NCBI RefSeq assembly: GCF_003947415.1
Contig: NZ_QHKL01000009.1
Coordinates: 392,753-456,752 of the forward strand
Origin: Amycolatopsis sp. WAC 01376
GTDB taxonomy: Bacteria > Actinomycetota > Actinomycetes > Mycobacteriales > Pseudonocardiaceae
Direction of reading: 5' to 3'
Length of the DNA: 64,000 bases
Positions within the stretch are counted from its first letter, which is position 1. The number at the start of each line of letters is the position of its first letter. The notes below the pieces were generated by a model. The model searched no databases. It saw nothing but the letters and a program-made list of their open reading frames with translations, and was not told where the DNA came from. The translations under genes were made by a program, and so were the position numbers. Shown here piece by piece: positions 45,674-52,907 of the stretch.

Positions 45674-48600
45674 ATGGGAAACCCAGTGAGCCGAGTCTCG
45701 CCGTGGAAGGCGAGGGCCGGCGGAATCGTCGCCACCCTCGTGCAGCTCGCGGCCGTGTTCTCGGTGATCCTCCTGCTCGCCGGTGGAGTGAAAGGGCCGG
45801 TGCTCAAGACGGGTGACGTCGCCTTCTCGGCACTGAGCATCCCGACGAACGCGAGTCTCGTGATCGTTTTGCTGCTCGTCGTCCTCGGCGCCGCGCTCCG
45901 CCGCCGCAAACGCGCCGCGCTCTACACACTGCTGTTGTTCCAGGTCGGCGGTCTGGCGGTGACGCTGGCCTTCCAGGCCGCTCTGCTGTGGTGGCCCGAG
46001 CTGCTGAAACTGGGGCCGTGGCAGGTCCGGCACATTCCGCACCAGGTGTGGGTGCTGGCCATCGCCGACCTGATCTCGATCGGCATGATCGTTTTCCTCT
46101 GGATTCTGCGTCCCGCGTTCCCCGCCAGGCTCGCGCCGGGCGCTTGGCGCGACGGCTTCACGGTGCTTTTCGGCGGTTTGGCCGCGGTCATTCTCGTCGG
46201 CTGGGGCTTGAGCGAGGCCTTTCCCGGCCGGCTCGCCGACACCTGGGCACGGTTCGCCTGGGTCGTCAACCACACGACCGGTGAGAACATCCAGCTGCGC
46301 CGGGTCGGCATCGGCGAAGGACCGGCTTGGCTCGACCTCGTGCTCGACCTCAGCGCGACGGCCGTCGCGACGGCGGCGTTGTACACGCTGTTCCGCGGGG
46401 TGCGTAGCCGTCGCTTGAGGACGGACGAGGAAGAACTGCGCGTACGTCGCCTTCTGGCCGAACACGGCGAAGACGACTCTCTGGGCTATTTCGCCACTAG
46501 GCGCGAGAAGAGTGTCGTCTTCTCGCCCAACGGCCGCGCCGCCGTGGCCTATCGCGTGCTCGCGGGCACCAGTGTCGCGAGCGCGGATCCCATCGGTGAT
46601 CCCGACGCCTGGCCCGACGCGGTCCGCGCCTGGCTGAACGAGGCGCGAACCTACGGCTGGACTCCCGGCGTGCTCGGCGCGAGCGAACGCGGCGCGAAGG
46701 TCTATGCCGACGCGGGCCTGCGCGCGCTGGAAATCGGTGACGAAGCGGTCCTCGACGTGCGTGACTTCAGCCTCGCCGGGCCGGAACGCCGCTCGGTCCG
46801 CCAAGCGGTCAAACGGATCGAACGGGCCGGATACACCACGAAAGTCCGGCGCCACAGCGAAATCCCGGCCGACGAAATGGCGAGGCTGTTGCTGCAGGCG
46901 CAGCAGTGGCGGGGTGCGGAGACCGAACGCGGGTTCTCGATGGCGCTCGGCAGGCTCGGAGATCCGAGCGACGGCCGCAGCGTGATGGTGGAGGCGTACG
47001 ACGCCAAGGGCGAGCTTCGCGGCATGCTGTCCTTCGTGCCTTGGGGCCGTCGCGGCCTTTCCCTTGATCTGATGCGGCGTGACCGCGACGCCGAAAACGG
47101 GCTCAACGAGTACATGGTCGCCGAGGTCGTGGCGGCCAGTTCGCACCTTGGCGCACAACGGATTTCGCTGAACTTCGCGATGTTCCGCGCGGTCTTCTCC
47201 GAGGGCGAGCGGATCGGCGCTGGCCCGGTGCTGCGCGCCTGGCGCGGCGTGCTCAGCATGGCGTCGCGGTTCTTCCAGCTGGAATCGCTCTACCGGTCCA
47301 ACGCCAAGTACGGTCCGGAGTGGGAGCCGCGATTCCTGTGCTACTCCTCGGCTCGACGGCTGCCGCGGGTCGGCATCGTCGCCGGCGCGCTCGAAGGATT
47401 CGTCCCCACCGGACGGTCGGCACGGGCGTTGAAACTGGAGACGGTCACCGATGAATTCGTCGCCGAGGTTCACCGCATCGAAGCGAACGCGGCCACTCCC
47501 GCGCCGAAACAGGTGCGGCGGCCCGACCAGGTTCGCGTGCGGATGGCGAAACTGGATCGCTTGCGGGAAGCCGGGATCGACCCCTATCCGGTCGGTTTCG
47601 CCCGGGAGGATCTGCTCGGTGACGTCGTCTCGAAGTTCGGTGATCTGAGCCCGGACAGCAACACCGGCCACCGGGTCCGCGTCGCGGGACGGGTGCTCGC
47701 GCTGCGCAACCTCGGCGGGCTCTGCTTCGCGCGGGTCAAGGACTTCAGCGGCGAAATCCAGCTCATGCTCGACGCCTCCGTGCTCGACCTCGGCGGCTGG
47801 CGGCGGGGCGTCGACCTCGGCGACCACGTCGGCGTGAGCGGGCAGGTCGTGACGTCGCGGCGCGGGGAACTCTCGGTGCTCGTCGACGAGTGGACCGTCA
47901 CGGCGAAGAGTCTGCATCCCTTGCCGGACAAGCGAAAGGGCCTCACCGACCCGGAGACGCGGGTGCGGCAGCGTTACCTCGACCTCGCGGTGAACCCGGA
48001 TTCGACGGCGATGCTGCGGATGCGCTCGACCGTGGTGCGCGCGGTGCGGGAACGGCTGCACCAGGGTGACTATCTCGAAGTCGAGACGCCGATGCTGCAG
48101 ACCGTGCACGGTGGCGCCAACGCCCGCCCGTTCATCACGCATATCAACGCCTACGACATGCGGATGTACCTGCGGATCGCCCCCGAGCTCTATCTGAAGC
48201 GGCTGTGCGTGGCCGGGGTCGAGCGCGTTTTCGAGCTCAACCGGAACTTCCGCAACGAAGGCGTCGACGCGACGCACAACCCCGAATTCACCATGCTGGA
48301 GGCGTACCAGGCGTACGCCGACTACAACACGATGCGGACCCTGACACGGGAACTCGTACAGTGCGCCGCGGAAGCCGCGTACGGCGCGCAGGTCGTTCGC
48401 CGTCCGGGGCCGGACGGGACGGTCGTCGAGTACGACATCTCCGGTGACTGGCCGGTGATCCCGGTCCACGAAGCCGTTTCGGCGGCGCTCGGGGAGAAGA
48501 TCGACGCGGGCACCTCGGTCGCCGAACTCCAGCGGTTCTGCCGCGCGGCGGGAGTGCCGGTGAACGAGGACGCCGGGCACGGCGATCTCGTGCTGAAGGC

Positions 48601-48991
48601 GCACGAGCATCTGGTCGAAGGCGCGACCGTATTGCCGACGTTCTACACCGACTACCCGACCGACGTCTCGCCGCTGACCCGGCAACATCGCGTCGATCCG
48701 CGACTGGCCGAGCGCTGGGACCTGATCGCGTTCGGCTCCGAGGTCGGCACCGCCTACACCGAGCTGACCGACCCGCTCGAGCAGCGGCGACGGCTGGAGG
48801 CCCAGTCGCTGCGTGCGGCGAGCGGGGACGTCGAGGCGATGGAACTGGACGAGGACTTCCTGCTCGCGCTCGAACACGGCATGCCGCCGACCGGCGGGCT
48901 CGGCATCGGCGTCGACCGGCTGCTGATGATGCTGACCGGGGCGTCGATCCGGCAGACAGTGCTGTTCCCGTTCGTCCGCCCGCAGGGCTAG
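45674..48991 (+). CDS. lysX: Bifunctional lysylphosphatidylglycerol synthetase/lysyl-tRNA synthetase
   Basis: 1105 residues from ATG 45674. About six to seven membrane helices (residues about 15-230) are followed by a DUF2156 lysyl-PG transferase domain (about 250-560; GYFATRREKSVVFSPNGRAA, FLCYSSARRLPRVGIVAGAL). Then come a linker, an OB-fold (about 640-720) and a class II LysRS catalytic core with RQRYLDLAVNP, FITHINAYDMRMYLRIAPEL, FRNEGVDATHNPEFTMLEAY and the C-terminal GLGIGVDRLLMMLTG. The enzyme charges tRNA with lysine and transfers it to phosphatidylglycerol, giving cationic-peptide resistance. The domain order matches mycobacterial LysX. A 66-bp perfect palindrome follows the stop. 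Confidence 0.94.
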   Translation: MGNPVSRVSPWKARAGGIVATLVQLAAVFSVILLLAGGVKGPVLKTGDVAFSALSIPTNASLVIVLLLVVLGAALRRRKRAALYTLLLFQVGGLAVTLAFQAALLWWPELLKLGPWQVRHIPHQVWVLAIADLISIGMIVFLWILRPAFPARLAPGAWRDGFTVLFGGLAAVILVGWGLSEAFPGRLADTWARFAWVVNHTTGENIQLRRVGIGEGPAWLDLVLDLSATAVATAALYTLFRGVRSRRLRTDEEELRVRRLLAEHGEDDSLGYFATRREKSVVFSPNGRAAVAYRVLAGTSVASADPIGDPDAWPDAVRAWLNEARTYGWTPGVLGASERGAKVYADAGLRALEIGDEAVLDVRDFSLAGPERRSVRQAVKRIERAGYTTKVRRHSEIPADEMARLLLQAQQWRGAETERGFSMALGRLGDPSDGRSVMVEAYDAKGELRGMLSFVPWGRRGLSLDLMRRDRDAENGLNEYMVAEVVAASSHLGAQRISLNFAMFRAVFSEGERIGAGPVLRAWRGVLSMASRFFQLESLYRSNAKYGPEWEPRFLCYSSARRLPRVGIVAGALEGFVPTGRSARALKLETVTDEFVAEVHRIEANAATPAPKQVRRPDQVRVRMAKLDRLREAGIDPYPVGFAREDLLGDVVSKFGDLSPDSNTGHRVRVAGRVLALRNLGGLCFARVKDFSGEIQLMLDASVLDLGGWRRGVDLGDHVGVSGQVVTSRRGELSVLVDEWTVTAKSLHPLPDKRKGLTDPETRVRQRYLDLAVNPDSTAMLRMRSTVVRAVRERLHQGDYLEVETPMLQTVHGGANARPFITHINAYDMRMYLRIAPELYLKRLCVAGVERVFELNRNFRNEGVDATHNPEFTMLEAYQAYADYNTMRTLTRELVQCAAEAAYGAQVVRRPGPDGTVVEYDISGDWPVIPVHEAVSAALGEKIDAGTSVAELQRFCRAAGVPVNEDAGHGDLVLKAHEHLVEGATVLPTFYTDYPTDVSPLTRQHRVDPRLAERWDLIAFGSEVGTAYTELTDPLEQRRRLEAQSLRAASGDVEAMELDEDFLLALEHGMPPTGGLGIGVDRLLMMLTGASIRQTVLFPFVRPQG

Positions 48992-48996
48992 CGGGG

Positions 48997-49062
48997 GAGC
49001 AAGGGACCTTTGCTATCGCTTCTCTCGACGTCGAGAGAAGCGATAGCAAAGGTCCCTTGCTC
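48997..49062. repeat. R-element inverted pair (copies 10 and 11), 66-bp perfect palindrome
   Basis: 33-bp arms pair perfectly with no loop, centred on CGACGTCG; each arm begins or ends with the R core. It starts 6 bases after the lysX stop and could terminate it. Confidence 0.9.
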
Positions 49063-49134
49063 TCTTCCGGGCCGAATCGCCGCAAGAAGCCGGTGCCGGA
49101 TGCCATGATCCCCTTCCCGACGGAAGGAGCCACC

Positions 49135-49722
49135 ATGGCTGGAAACGTTCCCCCGGTCGCCGACGAGCGCGAAGGTCTCCTCGCCTACCTCGAGCAGCAG
49201 CGCCACGTCCTGCGGATCGCGGCGCACGGACTCACCGAAGAACAGGCCAGAGCCGTCCCGACCAAAAGCTCACTGAGCGTCGGCGGCCTGATCAAGCACA
49301 CCGCGACCGTCGAAGACGGCTGGATCGACATCCTTCTCCAGAAGCCTTCGAAGCCGATGGACGAGACGATGAAGGAGTACGAAGCGGGCTACGTGATGAC
49401 CCCGGACGAGACGGTCGAAAGCGTCCTCGCGCGCTACGACGAGGTCGCCCGCCGCACCGCGGACGTCATCGCCGGTATCGCCGACCTCGGCCAGCCGGTC
49501 CCGGTGCCGAAGGGCGTGCCCTGGTACCCGCAGGACGTCGACGCGTGGTCGGTCCGCTGGGTGCTGCTCCACCTCATCGAGGAGACCGCGCGGCACGCCG
49601 GGCACGCAGACATCATCCGCGAACACATCGACGGCGCGACGGCGATCCCGCTGATGGCCGCCGCGGAAGGCTGGCCGGAGACGCCCTGGCTCAAGCCCTG
49701 GTCGCCTGCCCAAAGCGACTAG
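49135..49722 (+). CDS. DinB-family (DUF664-like) protein
   Basis: 195 residues from ATG 49135 with AAGGAG about 6 bases upstream. Four-helix DinB fold with putative metal-ligand His in GGLIKHTATVEDGW and in LLHLIEETARHAGHADIIRE. Related actinobacterial proteins are thiol- or mycothiol-dependent transferases of unknown substrate. The stop codon lies within the first unit of a 16-bp tandem repeat. Confidence 0.85.
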   Translation: MAGNVPPVADEREGLLAYLEQQRHVLRIAAHGLTEEQARAVPTKSSLSVGGLIKHTATVEDGWIDILLQKPSKPMDETMKEYEAGYVMTPDETVESVLARYDEVARRTADVIAGIADLGQPVPVPKGVPWYPQDVDAWSVRWVLLHLIEETARHAGHADIIREHIDGATAIPLMAAAEGWPETPWLKPWSPAQSD

Positions 49723-49774
49723 AACCCCAAGCGACTAGAACCCCAAGCGACTAGAACCCCAAGCGACTAGAACA
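49713..49774. repeat. 16-bp tandem repeat, about 3.9 units
   Basis: Units of AAGCGACTAGAACCCC start at 49713, 49729 and 49745, with a partial unit at 49761. The palindromic CTAG supplies the TAG stop of the DinB-like gene (plus, unit 1) and that of ogt (minus, unit 4). Confidence 0.9.
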
Positions 49775-50303
49775 ACGTCGGTTCGTCCGCCAAAGCGCCT
49801 TCGATGACCAGCATCCGGCGCTTGGTGGCGACCCCGCCGCGCGCGGAGAACCCGCCGTCCTTGCCGCCGGCGGCGAGCACGCGGTGGCACGGCACGATGA
49901 TCGGGAACGGGTTCCGGCCCATCGCCTGCCCCACGGCCTGTGCCCCGCCGGGCATGCCGAGGATGTTCGCGATGTCGCCGTACGTCAGCGTCTTGCCCGC
50001 GGGGATCGTGCGGATGAACTCGTACACCTTGTGGTGGAAGTCCGGTACTCCTTCGTAATCGAGGTCGACACCGGTGAGATCCGTGCGCTTGCCGTCCATC
50101 AACGAGACGATCCCGTCGATCGCGTGCTGGACCTCGCCCGGCGGCGTGGATTCGGCCGCTTCGGGAAGGCGCGTGGTCAGTCGCGCCCTCGTCTTCTCTT
50201 CACTGCCCTCGGGAAGCTGGACCGCGACGACCCCGCGTTCGCTCCACGCGATGCCGCAGTCGCCGATCGCGGTGCCGAACACGGAGTAGCCCGGTGCCGT
50301 CAT
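49767..50303 (-). CDS. ogt: Methylated-DNA-protein-cysteine methyltransferase
   Basis: 178 residues. C-terminal alkyltransferase domain with the acceptor Cys in PFPIIVPCHRVLAAGG, preceded by FIRTIPAGKTLTYGDIA. The protein repairs O6-alkylguanine by suicidal transfer. ATG 50303 is supported by a -10-like TACCCT exactly 6 bases upstream. Its stop falls in the 16-bp tandem repeat. Confidence 0.92.
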   Translation of the reverse strand: MTAPGYSVFGTAIGDCGIAWSERGVVAVQLPEGSEEKTRARLTTRLPEAAESTPPGEVQHAIDGIVSLMDGKRTDLTGVDLDYEGVPDFHHKVYEFIRTIPAGKTLTYGDIANILGMPGGAQAVGQAMGRNPFPIIVPCHRVLAAGGKDGGFSARGGVATKRRMLVIEGALADEPTLF

Positions 50304-50309
50304 ATGCCC

Positions 50310-50315
50310 AGGGTA
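50310..50315 (-). promoter_or_regulatory. -10-like TACCCT of a probable leaderless ogt transcript
   Basis: On the minus strand TACCCT is followed by 6 bases and then the ATG at 50303, matching the TANNNT-N6-start layout seen three times elsewhere in the window. Confidence 0.4.
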
Positions 50316-50394
50316 CGAGACCGGTCCGACAGTTTTCGGGTTCACCACCATGCCGCGGTGCCGCCAGAGCGTCGGCTGCGGTAGGAGTATGGGC

Positions 50395-51021
50395 ATGAGC
50401 GACCTCGTGCTTGATCACCTCGTGTACGCCGGGCCGGACCTCGAAGAGGCCGTCGCGCGCGTCGCCGAGCTGACCGGCGTCACGCCTGTACGCGGCGGAA
50501 GGCATATCGGTTTCGGTACGGCCAACTACCTGGCCGATCTGGGGGCCGGTGCCTATCTCGAGGTGGTCGGCCCCGACCCGGATCAGCCCGAGCACATCGG
50601 GCCGCGCCCGTTCGGCGTCGACGAGCTGACCGCGCCCGCCCTGGTCACCTGGGCCGCACGTGTCGAAGGTATCGACGAGGCGATCGCCGAAGCACGCGAA
50701 CGCGGCTACGACCCGGGCGAAGCGTCCGAGATGTCGCGGACCACCGATGACGGCGAACTGCTGACCTGGCGGCTCACCGGCGCGGGCGGTCTCGGCGGAC
50801 TCGCGCCGTTCCTCATCGACTGGGGGAGCACCCCGCATCCGACGACACGGGGCCTTCCGTCCATTCCGCTGCTCATGGTCACCGGTGTCCACCCCGAGCC
50901 TGCCGCGGTCGAAGCCGCGGTCCGCGCACTCGGGATGGACATGCTCGTCCGGCGTGACACGAAGCCCGGCCTGGTGGCAGTGCTGACGAACTCAGCCGGG
51001 AAGCAGGTCGCGCTGAGCTGA
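50395..51021 (+). CDS. VOC (glyoxalase-like) family protein
   Basis: 208 residues from ATG 50395, with AGGAG about 7 bases upstream. LVLDHLVYAGPDLEEAVARV and GTANYLADLGAGAYLEVVGP are typical of the Glyoxalase_3-like group of vicinal-oxygen-chelate proteins; the His and Glu there are probable metal ligands. Substrate unknown. The last 30 bases overlap the 3' end of nadE on the other strand. Confidence 0.83.
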   Translation: MSDLVLDHLVYAGPDLEEAVARVAELTGVTPVRGGRHIGFGTANYLADLGAGAYLEVVGPDPDQPEHIGPRPFGVDELTAPALVTWAARVEGIDEAIAEARERGYDPGEASEMSRTTDDGELLTWRLTGAGGLGGLAPFLIDWGSTPHPTTRGLPSIPLLMVTGVHPEPAAVEAAVRALGMDMLVRRDTKPGLVAVLTNSAGKQVALS

Positions 51022-52749
51022 GCGGGTCACGACAGTGCCCTCGCGCCAGCCGTTGGTCATCGGAAGCCGCCGGTCCCGCCCGAACGCCTTGAACGTGATC
51101 TTGGTGCCCGGCGGGTACTGGCGGCGCTTGTATTCGGCCTTGTCGACCATCCGCACTACGCGGTCGATGGTCTCCGGCTCGAAGCCCGCGTCGACCAGGT
51201 CGACGTAACCGCGGTCGCCCTCGATGTAGTCGTCGAGGATGTCGTCGAGCATCAGGTAGTCGGGCAGCGAGTCGCTGTCCAGCTGGCCCGGCCGCAGCTC
51301 GGCCGACGGCGGTTTGGTGATCGAGTTCTCCGGGATCGGCGGGGTTTCGCCGTTCTTCTCGGCTTCCGCGTTGCGCCACTTGGCCAGATGCCAGACGTGG
51401 GTCTTGAACAGGTCCTTGATCGGCGCGAAGGCCCCGACGGCATCGCCGTAGATCGTCGAGTAGCCGACGGCGAGTTCGGTCTTGTTGCCGGTGGCAAGCA
51501 CCAAATGACCGTCCTGATTGGACAGTGCCATCAGCAGCATGCCGCGGACACGGGCCTGGATGTTCTCTTCGGCGAGGCCGGTCAGCTGAAGCTGCTCGAC
51601 ATAGACCTTGACCATGTCCGCGATCGGCTCGACGCGGTAGTGCGCGCCGATGCGCCGGGCGAGGTCCTCGGCGTCGCCCTTCGAGTGCTCCGAGGAGTAC
51701 TCCGAAGGCATCGAAACGCCGTAGACGTTGTCGCCGCCCAGCGCGTCGGCGGCCAGCGCCGCCACGACCGCCGAGTCGATGCCGCCGGAGAAGCCGAACG
51801 TCACCGACGAGAAGCCGTTCTTGTGCACGTAGTCGCGCAGGCCGACGACGAGCGCGTGCCACACCTCGGCTTCGTCCGACAGCGGCTCGCTGATCGCGGA
51901 CTCGTTGCGCGCGCTGTACGCCGGAACCGGGTCCTCGCTGAGCACGCGACGCTTGACCCGGAGGCCTTCGAACTCGCCCTCGGCGGTGTGTCCACCCGAC
52001 TCGAGGTCCGTGTCGACGACGAGCAGGTGCTCGACGAACTGCGGCGCGCGCGCCAGCAACCGGCCGTCCGCGCCGACCACGATCGAGTCGCCGTCGAAGA
52101 CGAGGTCGTCCTGCCCGCCGATCTGGTTCGTGTACACCAGCGGCGCGCCGGCCTCGGCCGCGCGGCGGGCGATGAGCGGCAGGCGGATGTCGTCCTTCGC
52201 GCGCTCGTAAGGCGAAGCGTTGGGCGCGACCACGAGGTCCACGCCGGCCTTGCCCAGCGCCGAGATCGGGCCGCCGTCCTGCCAGACGTCCTCGCAGATC
52301 ACCATGCCGACGTCGACGCCGTGGAAGCGGACGACTTCGAGATCGTGGCCCGGCTTGAACCAGCGGTGCTCGTCGAAGACGCCGTAGTTGGGCAAGTGGT
52401 GCTTGAACTGGCGGGCGACCACCTCGCCGCGGTACAGCGCGGCCGCCGCGTCGCGCGGGCCGGTCTCGTCCAGGTCGAGGTATCCGACGTAGGTGAGCAC
52501 CTCGCCGCATCCGGCTTCTTCGAGCCGCTTGGCGAGCGCTTCGACCATCTGCTTCGAGGCAGAGGCGAACGTCGGGCGGAGGGAGAGGTCCTCGACGGGG
52601 TAGCCGGTGAGGGACATCTCCGGGAAGACGACGACGTGGGCGCCTGCTTCGGCGGCTTTGCGAGTCCACTCGACGGTGAGCTCGGCGTTGCCTTCGAGGT
52701 CCCCGACGGTGGTGTTGACCTGGGCCAGTGCGATGCGCAGTTGCGGCAT
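50992..52749 (-). CDS. nadE: Glutamine-dependent NAD+ synthetase
   Basis: 585 residues from ATG 52749. The N-terminal nitrilase-type glutaminase has its catalytic Glu in VVFPEMSLTGYP, Lys in FKHHLPNYGVF and Cys in GMVICEDVWQDGG. The C-terminal synthetase has the PP-loop SGGIDSAVVAALAADALGG (about residue 300) and ATGNKTELAVGYSTIYGD. It makes NAD+ from deamido-NAD. The two-domain form is standard in actinobacteria, though some relatives are nearer 650-680 residues. An R pair lies upstream, between it and the secA2 stop. Confidence 0.93.
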   Translation of the reverse strand: MPQLRIALAQVNTTVGDLEGNAELTVEWTRKAAEAGAHVVVFPEMSLTGYPVEDLSLRPTFASASKQMVEALAKRLEEAGCGEVLTYVGYLDLDETGPRDAAAALYRGEVVARQFKHHLPNYGVFDEHRWFKPGHDLEVVRFHGVDVGMVICEDVWQDGGPISALGKAGVDLVVAPNASPYERAKDDIRLPLIARRAAEAGAPLVYTNQIGGQDDLVFDGDSIVVGADGRLLARAPQFVEHLLVVDTDLESGGHTAEGEFEGLRVKRRVLSEDPVPAYSARNESAISEPLSDEAEVWHALVVGLRDYVHKNGFSSVTFGFSGGIDSAVVAALAADALGGDNVYGVSMPSEYSSEHSKGDAEDLARRIGAHYRVEPIADMVKVYVEQLQLTGLAEENIQARVRGMLLMALSNQDGHLVLATGNKTELAVGYSTIYGDAVGAFAPIKDLFKTHVWHLAKWRNAEAEKNGETPPIPENSITKPPSAELRPGQLDSDSLPDYLMLDDILDDYIEGDRGYVDLVDAGFEPETIDRVVRMVDKAEYKRRQYPPGTKITFKAFGRDRRLPMTNGWREGTVVTRSAQRDLLPG

Positions 52750-52830
52750 GCCGACATTCTCACCCACCGGCGTCCGCGGGGACGACTGGATGTGCCGAAT
52801 CGCCCACCTGGGGACGGCCGGGCGAAAAGA

Positions 52831-52889
52831 GAGCGGGGGACCTTTGCTATCGCTCTCCGAAAGAGAGTGATAGCAAAGGTCCCCCGCTC
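52831..52889. repeat. R-element inverted pair (copies 12 and 13) with compensatory changes
   Basis: Sense copy 52831-52851 reads GAGCGGGGGACCTTTGCTAT plus C; antisense copy 52869-52889 reads the matching complement. Both arms carry GGGGG where other copies have AAGGG, so pairing is kept. The loop region is CCGAAA. It lies just past the secA2 stop (52908, minus). Confidence 0.9.
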
Positions 52890-52907
52890 CCTGCTCAGGA
52901 CCGCGCG

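Noticed and set aside
49713..49774. CRISPR-like repeats
   Set aside because: Units are contiguous 16-mers with no spacers and no cas genes nearby; a simple tandem repeat.
50992..51021. Regulatory meaning of the VOC/nadE 3' overlap
   Set aside because: A 30-base convergent overlap is common in dense actinomycete genomes and both proteins end normally.
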